Notes: generated by a model from the letters alone, not told the origin. A stretch of DNA of 64,000 nt from Sinomicrobium pectinilyticum (GCF_003725735.1 NZ_RJTM01000002.1:276356-340355); one strand, 5' to 3'. Numbered from the stretch's first letter, positions 47,827 through 57,167 are shown. Numbers and translations are program-made.

Positions 47827-49107
47827 TTAATAATGGTCCCGTATATGGCGTAACAGGGTTTCCATCCGTTTTTTGACTTCCCCCGTGGGGTGCATATAGT
47901 GATTGTTCATATAACTGAAGATCAAGACGTTTCCGGATGAGGTAATTAAATACCCGCTGAGATTGTGATTATTGCTTAATGTACCGGATTTGGCATAGAG
48001 GTAGGGAATACCGTTTTTACCTTTGTAAAACCCTTTTAATGTCCCGGATTGTCCGCCTGCGGCAAAAATGCGGAATAACCTTTCTTTCGGTTGTTCATGA
48101 TACAATCTGTTAAGTACATACACTATGGACTCGGGGGTAAACAGGTTGTACCTGGAAAGCCCGGAACCGTCTACCCACCGGGGCTTTTGCGGAATGCCCG
48201 GCAGAAACCTCTCCAGGATATGGTCTATTGCCTTTTTACTGTCCAGGCTGTCCGATACGGCAGCGGCAGACATAAGCAGTATCTGTTCAGCCAGGAAATT
48301 ATCACTCACATACATCATTCTTTGATAAAGGCTGTCGGAAGCAATACTGCTGTAAAGCGTTTTTTTAGTGCGGGGAAGTGCGGTCTGCGTAGTATAAATT
48401 TTCTTTTTCAGGGTGTCGGACAATAACTGACATGTGAGTTCCGGGCTCAGTATAAAAGGTATTTCCAGTGTATCCCTCAGATTTTGTGGTACGTGAAAGA
48501 TGTTCCGGCGCAGGTCCCGTGGCCGTAGTATATCTGCCTGGACTTTCACGGCATCTTTGAAATACTCCGGAACGGTTTTTATTTTTCCCCGGCTTTTATA
48601 AACCGTTACTACATTGCCGTAGACGGGAAATGCATCTCTTTCGGGAGAATAGTAATACGGATAATCGCCCCAGGACCATCCGGGGCCAAACCGGTCGTCA
48701 TGGAAGTTACCTGAAGATAAAGCTACCGGTTCTTCACATTCTTTCAGAAAATCGAGAACCGCCCGGTCCTTAAAATACGGGTGCAAAAAAAGAGGGTTTC
48801 CTGTACCTTCTATATATAAAGTGTCGGCAGTTTTCGAATAGTGAAGGGCGGGTACGGAATCGGAAAGAAGTTGCAGCCCGGCATAGAGGGTAAATATCTT
48901 GGTATTGGAAGCGGGGGTAAAATATTTGTCAGCCTGGCAGGCATATATCATTTTGTCCTTGCCCGGATCGTAAAGCGCAAAACCCGTAAACTGACGGTCA
49001 AAAAAATCGTCGTCGAAATATTTTTTAACCCTGATGCCCTTGGAGGCACCGCACCCCGAGAGCGTGAAAACAAGAGTGAAAAGGAATGGAAATATTTTGC
49101 GGGACAT
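47827..49107 (-). CDS. dacB: D-Ala-D-Ala carboxypeptidase/endopeptidase (PBP4 type, family S13), lipoprotein
   Basis: A 426-residue periplasmic lipoprotein (lipobox LSGC, C19). The three penicillin-binding motifs are present: SNTK at residues 67-70 (nucleophile S67), SDN near 273, and KSG near 376. It trims or cuts peptidoglycan cross-links. The PBP4-type insertion between the first two motifs is shorter than in E. coli DacB, as in other Bacteroidota. Monocistronic. Confidence 0.9.
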   Translation of the reverse strand: MSRKIFPFLFTLVFTLSGCGASKGIRVKKYFDDDFFDRQFTGFALYDPGKDKMIYACQADKYFTPASNTKIFTLYAGLQLLSDSVPALHYSKTADTLYIEGTGNPLFLHPYFKDRAVLDFLKECEEPVALSSGNFHDDRFGPGWSWGDYPYYYSPERDAFPVYGNVVTVYKSRGKIKTVPEYFKDAVKVQADILRPRDLRRNIFHVPQNLRDTLEIPFILSPELTCQLLSDTLKKKIYTTQTALPRTKKTLYSSIASDSLYQRMMYVSDNFLAEQILLMSAAAVSDSLDSKKAIDHILERFLPGIPQKPRWVDGSGLSRYNLFTPESIVYVLNRLYHEQPKERLFRIFAAGGQSGTLKGFYKGKNGIPYLYAKSGTLSNNHNLSGYLITSSGNVLIFSYMNNHYMHPTGEVKKRMETLLRHIRDHY

Positions 49108-49321
49108 AGGCAGGCTGGTTATTTTAAAAGTGATTTGTATGGAAAGTTATGTAATTTTTTGTTTTCCCGGGTGGGACGTGCGGTAATTTTAACGGAACAC
49201 TGTAATATTCCCGGTTTATCTGCCGTTTTATTACAAAGTGTTTGGTGCAACCTCATGGAAATGGCGATGATATAAAAGTTAAAGACTTAATAATTTAGGA
49301 AAGCAAACCCTTCCGAAAGCT

Positions 49322-49329
49322 TATATTTG
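49322..49329 (+). promoter_or_regulatory. Predicted -7 element of the thioredoxin-like gene
   Basis: TATATTTG is a full TAnnTTTG match, 6 bases before an ATG at 49336 and 33 bases before the one at 49363. Confidence 0.5.
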
Positions 49330-49335
49330 TTTCGG

Positions 49336-50490
49336 ATGAAGAGATTTGTATCCGGAACTCCTATGGAAGAGAAAATAAAGTACATTTTTATATCCCTTTT
49401 TCTTTGCCTGGCAGGGCATGTGTACGGCCAGGTAAAAGTGAGCGAATTCGTGCAGGCTTCAAGGCTTGCGGAACCGGAAGATGGGAAACTGGTATTTATC
49501 GATTTCTGGGCTACCTGGTGCAAGCCCTGTATCCATGTCAGTAAATATGTGGAAACACTGCAGAAGCAATTTCCGGATGATTTTTATGCCATCTCCCTGA
49601 CTAAAGAATCGAAAGACGTGGTAACGCGTTTTATGCCCAAGCATCCTTCCCGGCTGGCCATTGCGCTGGATAAGGACGGCGAAACCTTTCTGAAACACGG
49701 TATTACCGCCCTCCCGTATGGTGTGCTGTATGATGGCAGAGGGGAGATTGTATGGAAGGGGCATCCTGCAGACCTTACTGAGAACAGGTTACGGTCTTTT
49801 ATAAAACGCAACCGCCACAGGGGAGGGAAGCGTTTTTCGGATATAGTGGATGTTACCGGGGAAACGGACCGGGAAGAAAGGTCTTCGGTGATGCACCGTC
49901 CGGAACAACCCGTAGAAGTCTTTATCTCCGGAGAGAAGTCCGGACAAAGCCAGGTGTATGAGAAGGGTGAATATACTTATTTCGGAGGAAAGACGAATGA
50001 ACTGGTAGCTTTACTGAAAAAAGTATCGGCAATTCAGGTAGAAATCCGTGAAGATAAGAACAACTTTACGGAAGTTTATGCCCTGACCGGGATATGGAAA
50101 AATGATCCGGAACAAATATTGAAACACGTTTATGACAAATCCGGTATTTCCGAGCATGTACTCAATAAGGAAGGAGAGGTATACCGATTGAAGGTCAACG
50201 ATCCGTCCGGGTTATGGGATGCCGATCAACTGGATTGGGGAAGGGATTCCCCCAGGTTCCTGGTGGACGATATGCATATCCAGGCAGATAATGTTACTTT
50301 CGGGACCTTTCTTACCGAACTCGGCAGTGTCCTGGGGATTCCTGTGGTAAGTTCTTATGAAGATCATGTGCTGCGCGACTGGAAGCTGCAATACCGCTTT
50401 TTCGATCTTATGAAAGACCAGTTAAAAGATACCTATGGCATAGAGATTACTAAAGATACCGCCGTTTATAAGGTGATTATCCTCCGGTAG
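49336..50490 (+). CDS. Secreted thioredoxin-fold protein with an unassigned C-terminal domain
   Basis: About 384 residues from the ATG at 49336; the ATG at 49363 (MEEKIKYIFISLFLC) gives a cleaner signal peptide and is a good alternative. The thioredoxin active site is WCKPC near residue 60, preceded by the FIDFWATW strand, as in TlpA/ResA-type reductases. After the linker at about residue 180, about 190 residues contain repeated alpha-beta segments (for example DNVTFGTFLTELGSVLGIPVV), slightly like TIGR03435/DUF3738 or secretin STN domains, but I cannot assign them. Monocistronic. Confidence 0.8.
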   Translation: MKRFVSGTPMEEKIKYIFISLFLCLAGHVYGQVKVSEFVQASRLAEPEDGKLVFIDFWATWCKPCIHVSKYVETLQKQFPDDFYAISLTKESKDVVTRFMPKHPSRLAIALDKDGETFLKHGITALPYGVLYDGRGEIVWKGHPADLTENRLRSFIKRNRHRGGKRFSDIVDVTGETDREERSSVMHRPEQPVEVFISGEKSGQSQVYEKGEYTYFGGKTNELVALLKKVSAIQVEIREDKNNFTEVYALTGIWKNDPEQILKHVYDKSGISEHVLNKEGEVYRLKVNDPSGLWDADQLDWGRDSPRFLVDDMHIQADNVTFGTFLTELGSVLGIPVVSSYEDHVLRDWKLQYRFFDLMKDQLKDTYGIEITKDTAVYKVIILR

Positions 50491-50546
50491 AAACGAATAT
50501 TCTGGGATCATAGTCTCCTTTTATTATTGTCTTTCATTTGATTATT

Positions 50547-50561
50547 AGTGTCCGCTAAAAA
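50547..50561 (+). repeat. Motif GTGTCCGCTAAAAAT, possible mobile-element end
   Basis: The core TGTCCGCTAAAAAT recurs at 53217-53230 in the same orientation. Similar end sequences occur in insertion sequences of Bacteroidota. No transposase gene adjoins this copy. Confidence 0.35.
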
Positions 50562-50689
50562 TAAATCCGGGTCCTTTTGTTGGGGACCGGTATAACCTGA
50601 TGATGTTTAGGCAATCCTTTGGCTTTGTCTCACACAGTTTATATGAAGGTTGTAACCCGCATGAACACATGGCGTGCGGGCCGGTAATA

Positions 50690-50722
50690 AAAAAAGACCG
50701 TCTTTTCAGACAGTCTTTCGGT
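50690..50722 (-). terminator. Terminator of the OmpA-family gene
   Basis: A stem of 11 bp with one mismatch (50693-50703 with 50708-50718) and a 4-base loop; on the minus strand it is followed by a run of seven T. It lies 25 bases beyond the stop codon at 50746. Confidence 0.85.
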
Positions 50723-50745
50723 TATGTTATGAAGATCCTCTTTAA

Positions 50746-51846
50746 CTAGTTCCCCAATATACGGAATTCTGTTCTTCGGTTTTTCTGATGTTCGGCTTCA
50801 GAACATTCCACACCATTGGAGCAACGGTTTACCAGTCGGGTTTCGCCGTATCCTTTGGCGATAAGCCTGCTTCTGGAAATACCTTTGCTGACCAGATAAT
50901 TTACTACGGACTCGGCACGTTGCTGGGACAGGGCCATGTTGTAATCATCGTTACCCCTGGAGTCGGTATGGGACATTAATTCTATGCTTACATTCTTTTC
51001 TTTCAGGATAGGAAGCAATCTTTCGTCAATGATCCTTTTGGAATCAGGAGTGAGCCGGGCACTGTTATATTCATAGAATATGGGAAGTATGGTAGGATTG
51101 AGCAGTTTACAGTCAATTTCTTCCCAGGTGGTAATACCGCCTTTTTTCTTCAGTACGGTTTTGGTAACCGTAGTATATTCGGCAGGAACGGTAACCTTTG
51201 TAGTTGTTGCGGGTGTTTCCACAACCTGTCTTGTGATGGTTGTATATTCGGCAGGTATTTCCACTTCGTCCATTCGAGCGGGTTCCTTGATCACTTTCTT
51301 GGTATATGTAGCATTTTCTTCCGAAACCGGGATATTGGTTGTTCCCGCATCTTTAACCAATGTTGTGATAGCTACATCCTGACTTTGAGCGGGATATTCG
51401 ACAAAACAGGCAGTGATACAATCTTCTTTGTTTGATGAAGGGCAATCTTCCAGGGTCTGGTATTCCCATCCGGAAGTCTGGGGATAGACTTCAAAAGTTC
51501 TGGTGTCATCCCCGAAGGAAGCAGGTACAATTTCCAGGTCGGTCCTTCCTTCCTTTTTGATATACGGAACTTCAACGGTTTCATATACGGCAGGAACATA
51601 TACCAGTTTTTTACTGGCTTCCTTGACCAGTACGCGTTCTTCAACGGTTTTGTATGTAGCGGGGACCACTTCGAGCTTGGTATAAGCAGGATGGATCTCT
51701 ACCGTTTCTTCCACTTCTTCAAACTCATCTTTGGTAATACATTTTACATAGCATTTACCTGGGTCCGGGTTTTCGGGCAGGCCCTGTGCGGCCGCGCCAA
51801 AAGTAGCTGTGAAAAAAACGGATAACAGGAGGAAATTTGTTTTCAT
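50746..51846 (-). CDS. OmpA-family protein with repeated PAxY modules
   Basis: A 366-residue exported protein (signal peptide to about residue 20). Residues about 45-230 hold at least five degenerate repeats of the form V-x-[VI]-P-A-x-[YF]-x-T-[VI], about 22 residues each, such as LEVVPATYKTVEE, LVYVPAVYETVEV, EVEIPAEYTTITR and KVTVPAEYTTVTK. The C-terminal OmpA domain (about 250-366) has the peptidoglycan-binding features SHTDSRGNDDYN, LSQQRAESVVNYL and NRRTEF. It probably ties the outer membrane to the cell wall, with the repeats forming an elongated beta stalk. Cys residues flank the region. Ends in a good terminator. Confidence 0.88.
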   Translation of the reverse strand: MKTNFLLLSVFFTATFGAAAQGLPENPDPGKCYVKCITKDEFEEVEETVEIHPAYTKLEVVPATYKTVEERVLVKEASKKLVYVPAVYETVEVPYIKKEGRTDLEIVPASFGDDTRTFEVYPQTSGWEYQTLEDCPSSNKEDCITACFVEYPAQSQDVAITTLVKDAGTTNIPVSEENATYTKKVIKEPARMDEVEIPAEYTTITRQVVETPATTTKVTVPAEYTTVTKTVLKKKGGITTWEEIDCKLLNPTILPIFYEYNSARLTPDSKRIIDERLLPILKEKNVSIELMSHTDSRGNDDYNMALSQQRAESVVNYLVSKGISRSRLIAKGYGETRLVNRCSNGVECSEAEHQKNRRTEFRILGN

Positions 51847-51896
51847 GTTTAATCTTTTAATGGATTTGTTTTTGACCTATGATTGTCACCTTCTCA

Positions 51897-51904
51897 CAAA
51901 AGTA
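51897..51904 (-). promoter_or_regulatory. Predicted -7 element of the OmpA-family gene
   Basis: On the minus strand this reads TACTTTTG, a TAnnTTTG match 50 bases before the ATG. The remaining 290 bases to the next gene are AT-rich and hold nothing else I can support. Confidence 0.45.
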
Positions 51905-52197
51905 CTTGTTAAAATTAACATTTTTTTTTGATTGTCGCAAACGTGAGATATTATCGATAAAGTGTGTTATACACGGGATTAAATGCGCAAAATGAATGTA
52001 TTTCCTTGTGTTTTAGGTCCATTTGAGCATTTTCACGACGAATTAATACTAAAAAATTAACCGGAAAATAACGTAATTTTAATGAAAGAAAATTATTAAT
52101 CGTTCTTCCCGGTGGCGGAAAGTATTTCCCATAGGTCCGGAATACCCCCGATGTGCATTTTATTCCGGATGCTATCGGAAGGTTTTTTTGCAGTCTT

Positions 52198-53184
52198 TTA
52201 CTGATCTTTTTGTTTTTCCGCCGGGGCCTTTCCGGCCAGTCTGGAAGCAATGATACTTATAAGGAGTATCTGCAGGCCGTGGTAAAACATAAGCGGGAGT
52301 AAAATGATCCCGGCGGTACTCATTTTGTAAAACAATACCTTGGACATGACGGTACCGTGCACAAGCGATTTCTTGGACCCGCAGAAAAGTGCGGTAATAC
52401 GGTCTTCGCGGTTAAAGCGAAGCATTCCGGAGATAATGTAGATAAGTCCGTAAGCCGTAAAGAAAAGGGAAAGCACAATACCGGTCAGGAGCAGTATATC
52501 GTGCCACTGTATCTGGCTGAAGATCCCGGAGTGGAAGGATGCTGCAAAGCTTTTATAAACGATAAGCAGGATGATACTTTTGTCAAAAAAGCTGAGTTGT
52601 CTGCTATACCGGTTGGCGATCTTTCCGCCCAGGGGCTGGAGTAAGATCCCCAGGATTACCGGCATAATCACTTCCAGTGCCAGTTGCGTATATATATGCC
52701 CGAAATCCATATTGGTGTTCGTTTGTCCGAGGAAAGGTGTTACCCATAGAGGAGTGAGAAGGATTCCGATAATTCCGGATAGGCTGGCATTGAAAATCGC
52801 TGCGGGAATATTACCTTTTGCCATAGATACCATGACTACGGACGAAGAGACGGTAGAAGGAAGTGATGCCAGGAAAAAAACAGCAAGCCACAATGTATGC
52901 TGTTCGGCATTGCGCATAAGAGGATAAAAAGGCAGTACGAGCAGGGGAAACAGGACAAAAGTGGACAATTGTACCACCAGGTGCAGTTTCCAGTTGTTTA
53001 ATCCCCTTTTAATCTTGTCCGGACTGAGTTTCAACCCGTAGAAAAAGAAGATAAGGGATATCCCTATGCTGCTTATGGCCTTTAGCGGAACAACACTCCC
53101 TTCGATTCCTGCTTCGGGGAAAAAGTAGGCAAGGATAACAATCAATACCAGGGCAGGCACAAATGGGTCCGTTTTAAATTTCAT
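52198..53184 (-). CDS. SBF-like (bile acid:Na+ symporter superfamily) transporter
   Basis: A 328-residue membrane protein with about ten hydrophobic helices. The segments SLIFFFYGLKLSPDKIKRGL (near 49), SLPSTVSSSVVMVSMAKGN (near 107) and FCGSKKSLVHGTVMSKVLF (near 268) are typical of the SBF-like group (YfeH/RCH1 type). Members move organic anions or influence calcium handling; the substrate here is unknown. Monocistronic. Confidence 0.88.
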   Translation of the reverse strand: MKFKTDPFVPALVLIVILAYFFPEAGIEGSVVPLKAISSIGISLIFFFYGLKLSPDKIKRGLNNWKLHLVVQLSTFVLFPLLVLPFYPLMRNAEQHTLWLAVFFLASLPSTVSSSVVMVSMAKGNIPAAIFNASLSGIIGILLTPLWVTPFLGQTNTNMDFGHIYTQLALEVIMPVILGILLQPLGGKIANRYSRQLSFFDKSIILLIVYKSFAASFHSGIFSQIQWHDILLLTGIVLSLFFTAYGLIYIISGMLRFNREDRITALFCGSKKSLVHGTVMSKVLFYKMSTAGIILLPLMFYHGLQILLISIIASRLAGKAPAEKQKDQ

Positions 53185-53216
53185 GACATTTTTTAATTAT
53201 GTAAAAATACACTAAT

Positions 53217-53395
53217 GTCCGCTAAAAATGAAGATGTGTTCTTCGAACTCCTTGCGCCCCTTAGCTTCCGACACTTTTTTAGGACCTGACAATTTGAATT
53301 GTACGAATGGTACTTCCCTTGCTACCTCACCAGGTACGGACAGGTTTTCAATATTCCGCCTATCTTTGGAAAACCGGGATACTCATAATAAGCGC
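53217..53395 (-). pseudogene. Possible relic of a mobile-element gene
   Basis: On the minus strand an open frame of about 57 codons without a start ends at a TAG overlapping the TGTCCGCTAAAAAT motif (53217-53230). It reads as a credible protein C-terminus (...PFVQFKLSGPKKVSEAKG...), and is cut by stops upstream. The combination of a coding tail and an end-like motif seen also at 50548 suggests a broken insertion sequence. The family was not recognised. Confidence 0.35.
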
Positions 53396-53439
53396 ATGTC
53401 TTTCCGTTTTAAAACCCGAAAAACAGTCATTTAAGGCAT

Positions 53440-53935
53440 TGCGTATATGCCGGACCGGGTCCGGTATCCGGTTTACCTGTTCCCTTTTACCGCTTACCGG
53501 ATTGCTTATGAAATCATATACAACTGCTTAAGCAGCTAATCGGGTTACATTTACGGTTCAAGGGAACGGGTATGAAATCGTAAAGAGTCCGGTTTACCGT
53601 ATACAGAGTTCCGTTGTCCGCTTATCCTGTTGCCTGTGAAATCATACGCAATTGCTCAGGCGGCTAACCGGGCTGTGTCTGCGGCCTGAGGGATTCCGTT
53701 TGCGGCTTACACAATTCCGTTGACTGCTTACCGGGTTGCCTGTGAAATCCCCGTAATTGTTTAAGCGACTAACAGTGTTGCGTCTACGGCTTAAGGGACC
53801 GGGTAAGAAATCGTAAGGGATACGGTTTGCAGCATACGCAGTTCCGTTGACCGCTTACCCGGTTGTTTATGATATCATACACAATTGCTTAAGCGGCAAA
53901 CCCATCCGGGTTCGGCATATACGCAATCCATTAAA
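53440..53935. repeat. Degenerate tandem array, unit about 127 bp
   Basis: Four copies of a marker CGCTTACCnGGTTGC begin at 53491, 53619, 53725 and 53852 (spacings 128, 106 and 127). Each is followed by a GAAATCATAC-like block and GCTTAAGCnGCTAA, and then a GGCTTAAGGGACCGGGTA-like block. A partial copy seems to precede the first. Copies differ at many positions, so the array is old. No protein frame is kept across units. Confidence 0.75.
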
Positions 53936-54503
53936 TGGCAAAAAACGGCCCCGCATTCTCCGGCCAGGAATACGATATACCGGGCCGGCGGCAAAGACAG
54001 GTATATTTTTACAGGCAGGTTACCCGTCCGGAACTTGCCAGGAGACTGACCGTGATACCATCTGTTTCACAATTATGCCCCTACCGGTATTGCGCTGGCA
54101 GAGATACTTTTCGTTATAGCCGGGGGTTTTACCGAATGTAGACTGCGAAGCCAGAGACATTGGCAATACCAGAAGAGATACATGCCGTTTCCGTATTTAC
54201 ACCGCCATTATAACCTGTTGCTAAGTAGCCGGTATAGGAAATAACCTGAAGTTGATCGTTCAACCTATGACATTATAAATTAAGGGTATCCCCTGCCGAC
54301 TAAAACACCTGTAAAAGAGTTGTTTACGAATATGAGTTACAATAACCTCAAAGAGCGCGAATATAACCAATTGAAAATCATATGTTTTTAAGTGGATGCC
54401 AGTGGTAAAAATAGATAAATGATAATGTTTCCGGCAAATGCACAAGGGTTGTTTTGTCCTAAAGGCAAAAGTCCTATATTCGCAATTGGTTAAAAAAGTA
54501 CGT

Positions 54504-55442
54504 ATGGATATTGCATTTATAATTATAGGTTTGGTTTTACTGGTATTCGGAGGAGACTGGTTGCTTCGCGCCGCCGTAGGGATGTCATTGCGGTTGCATA
54601 TTCCCCGCATGGTGATAGGTATGACCGTAGTATCTTTCGCTACTTCTGCCCCCGAACTGATTGTAAGTGTAAAATCGGCACTCGATGGCTTTTCGGATAT
54701 TGCCCTGGGTAATGTGGTGGGGTCCAATATAGCCAACCTGGGGCTAGTCCTGGGGCTTACGGTTTTACTCTCTTCGATAACCGTTCAGAAAAGCTTTTAT
54801 AAAATGGACTGGCCGTTTATGATGCTGGCTTCACTGGTACTTTACGGTTTTATCTTTTTTGACGGGATGATACAGCGCTGGGAAGGTATGGTGTTATTTA
54901 CCCTGCTGATATTGTTTATCCTCGTAATGTTCCGTAATAAAGGCGATAATGAGGTGCCCGATGAAGTATCCGAAATGGCAGATAAAGTTCCAGGAACAGG
55001 GAAAATACTTCTTCTCCTGCTGATCGGGGGAGTTGCGTTGTGGGGTGGCTCCGAGTTATTGATACGGGGGGCCGTGGGTATGGCCGGATATTACGGAGTA
55101 AGTGAACGGGTCATTGCGGTTACCGTAGTTTCCGTGGGAACCAGTATTCCTGAACTGGCAGCCTCCATAATGGCGGTATTGCGAAAAGAAAAAGCCATAT
55201 CCCTGGGAAATCTTCTGGGGTCCAATATCTTTAATATTCTGGCAGTTCTTGGTATTACAGCCATTATAACACCTGTACAGGCAAAAGATGAGAGGCTTAT
55301 AAGCAGCGATCTTTATTGGATGCTGGGCTATGCCTTTATATTGTTGCCACTGGTGTTTCTGCCCAGGAAAATGAGATTGGGTAAACCCGAAGGGATCATT
55401 CTGGTCGGGTCCTATATAGCCTTTGTCTATTTTACACTGTAA
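54504..55442 (+). CDS. Calcium/sodium antiporter (CaCA family)
   Basis: A 312-residue membrane protein from the ATG at 54504, after an in-frame upstream ATG that would add a non-hydrophobic leader. It has the two inverted alpha-repeats of cation/Ca2+ exchangers: SFATSAPELIVSV with NVVGSNIANLGLVLG in the first half, and SVGTSIPELAASI with NLLGSNIFNILAVLG in the second. The PEL and GSN motifs hold the ion ligands. About ten helices. Exports Ca2+ using the Na+ gradient. Confidence 0.94.
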   Translation: MDIAFIIIGLVLLVFGGDWLLRAAVGMSLRLHIPRMVIGMTVVSFATSAPELIVSVKSALDGFSDIALGNVVGSNIANLGLVLGLTVLLSSITVQKSFYKMDWPFMMLASLVLYGFIFFDGMIQRWEGMVLFTLLILFILVMFRNKGDNEVPDEVSEMADKVPGTGKILLLLLIGGVALWGGSELLIRGAVGMAGYYGVSERVIAVTVVSVGTSIPELAASIMAVLRKEKAISLGNLLGSNIFNILAVLGITAIITPVQAKDERLISSDLYWMLGYAFILLPLVFLPRKMRLGKPEGIILVGSYIAFVYFTL

Positions 55443-55544
55443 CCTGTAAAGAAGCAGGGGCTGAAAATTACATGTTCCGCATTACACGACCACCCAGCAG
55501 GTGAACTAGGTTTCCGGGAAGGGAAGAAGATGAATAATATAACA

Positions 55545-55583
55545 AAAAACGCCGGCAATCGAAGAAAGAGAGCCGGCGTTTTT
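55545..55583. terminator. Bidirectional terminator between exchanger and GSII genes
   Basis: AACGCCGGC-type stem (55545-55556 with 55572-55583, 12 bp) around a 15-base loop, with A-run on the left and T-run on the right, so it can stop both convergent transcripts. Confidence 0.85.
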
Positions 55584-55621
55584 AATTATACACAAAAAAC
55601 AGAATTATTCACTATTGCTGT

Positions 55622-56653
55622 TTATACGGCAACAGCGTTATTTACTTCAACGGATTTTACCGTTTTGATGATTCTTGCTGCAATTTTATACGGGTCACCG
55701 TTCGATGCCGGTCTCCTGTCTTCCAGCCATCCTTTCCAGCCGCGCTCCACAGTTCCGATAGGAATACGTATCGAAGCACCCCGATCAGATACACCATAGC
55801 TGAAGTCCGTGATGGAAGCGGTTTCGTGCTTACCGGTCAGTCGCTGGTCATTATGTGCACCGTAAACCTCAATATGTTCCGTTACTACAGGACGGAATGC
55901 TTCACAAATGCTTTCGTAAACTCCTTTATCGCCACAAGTTCTCAATATAGAGTTGGAGAAGTTGGCATGCATACCGCTTCCGTTCCAGTCAAGTTGTCCG
56001 AGCGGTTTCGGATGCCAGTTTACTGCAATACCGTATTTTTCACAAATTCTTTCCAGGAAATAGCGGGCTACCCATATCTGGTCGCCGGCTTCTGCAGCGC
56101 CTTTGGCGAAAATCTGGAACTCCCATTGTCCGGCAGCAACCTCTGCATTGATACCTTCTACATTGAGTCCGGCCTCGAGGCATACATCCAGGTGTTCCTC
56201 CACGATTTCTCTTCCGTAAGCGTTGTTCGCACCGACAGAACAGTAATATTGTCCCTGAGGTGCCGGATAACCGTTGGCAGGGAAACCGAGAGGTTTATTA
56301 GTTTCGGGATTCCAGAGGAAATATTCCTGCTCAAAACCAAACCAGAAGTCATTATCATCATCATCTATAATAGCTCTTCCGTTAGAGACATGCGGAGTTC
56401 CGTTAGGATTCAGGACCTCGCACATTACCAGATAGGCATTCTTTCTCTGCGGATCGGGGCAAATAAAAACGGGCTTTAGCAGGCAATCGGAAGAGTTACC
56501 TTCTGCCTGTTCTGTTGAAGAACCGTCAAAAGACCACATTTCACAATCTTCCAGTCTGCCTGAAAAATCACTCACAATTTTTGTCTTACTCCTCAGGCTC
56601 TGCGTCGGTACATAACCATCTAACCAAATGTACTCAAGTTTAGCTCTGCTCAT
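55622..56653 (-). CDS. glnII: Glutamine synthetase, GSII (eukaryote-like) type
   Basis: A 343-residue enzyme that makes glutamine from glutamate and ammonia using ATP. The N-terminal beta-grasp region has LEYIWLDGYVPTQSLRSKT and DCEMWSFDGSSTEQAEG, the GSII pattern. Catalytic blocks include FGFEQEYFLW (metal-binding Glu), VEGINAEVAAGQWEFQ, the NGSGMHANFS loop (His for glutamate) and RLTGKHETASI. Length fits GSII and is far shorter than GSI or GSIII. Divergent from a GSIII gene across a 514-base shared regulatory region. Confidence 0.95.
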   Translation of the reverse strand: MSRAKLEYIWLDGYVPTQSLRSKTKIVSDFSGRLEDCEMWSFDGSSTEQAEGNSSDCLLKPVFICPDPQRKNAYLVMCEVLNPNGTPHVSNGRAIIDDDDNDFWFGFEQEYFLWNPETNKPLGFPANGYPAPQGQYYCSVGANNAYGREIVEEHLDVCLEAGLNVEGINAEVAAGQWEFQIFAKGAAEAGDQIWVARYFLERICEKYGIAVNWHPKPLGQLDWNGSGMHANFSNSILRTCGDKGVYESICEAFRPVVTEHIEVYGAHNDQRLTGKHETASITDFSYGVSDRGASIRIPIGTVERGWKGWLEDRRPASNGDPYKIAARIIKTVKSVEVNNAVAV

Positions 56654-57167
56654 ATCATTTCATAATTTAAATTGAACACTAATCTACGTCGGTATAGTGG
56701 TGTAAAAGTAATATTTTTTTTGATACTGTGTAAATTTAATAGGGGTTGTGGTATTTTTAGTCGTTTCTTTTTAGGTATACCCTATTTTTAATAGGGGGTT
56801 GTTGAATATAATTTATTTTGAAGGGTAGATTTTTGTTTAATCTTTAACGGAATTTAATTTTAAAACAAAAAAGTCTCCGATTGTGGTATTAGAGGGGTTG
56901 AAATATAACGGATAGGGTTTTTTTTGTTCAAACCGGTATTTGTGGCAGGGGGTGTTCAAAAAAAAGAGATTTTTGTTGCGGTATTTTTATATATTTGGAT
57001 GCAAAATACAAAAAGCAGGGAGTGTATGTCGTCCAGGTTTTTCAGGGAAAAACAGCAGGCAGGTGGCCCGCGGAAGGTGGCGTCGGGGAAATGAAGGAAG
57101 AAAAAATTTTGTATATATAATAAAATGGTGTAAAAAACAGAACAGAAACAATAACCAACAAAGCAAT
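56654..57167. promoter_or_regulatory. Divergent control region between GSII and GSIII genes
   Basis: 514 bases with no gene. It holds a palindrome CCCTATT-TTT-AATAGGG at 56780-56796 and a related half-site TTTAATAGGGGTTGT at 56735-56749, which could bind a nitrogen regulator. A TATATTTG -7 match on the plus strand lies at 56990-56997. Confidence 0.55.

Larger units (their letters stand above)
53185..54503. other. 1.3 kb gene-free stretch
   Basis: No convincing gene. It contains a possible mobile-element relic at its left side, a decayed tandem array in the middle, and unremarkable sequence before the exchanger gene. Short frames here are not supported by start signals or family matches. Confidence 0.6.

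Noticed and set aside
53440..53935. Tandem array considered as a CRISPR
   Set aside because: Units are about 127 bp, diverged over their full length, and there is no constant short repeat with unique spacers or cas gene.
53847..54119. 90-codon frame in the tandem-array region
   Set aside because: The frame is not kept between repeat units and has no start signal.
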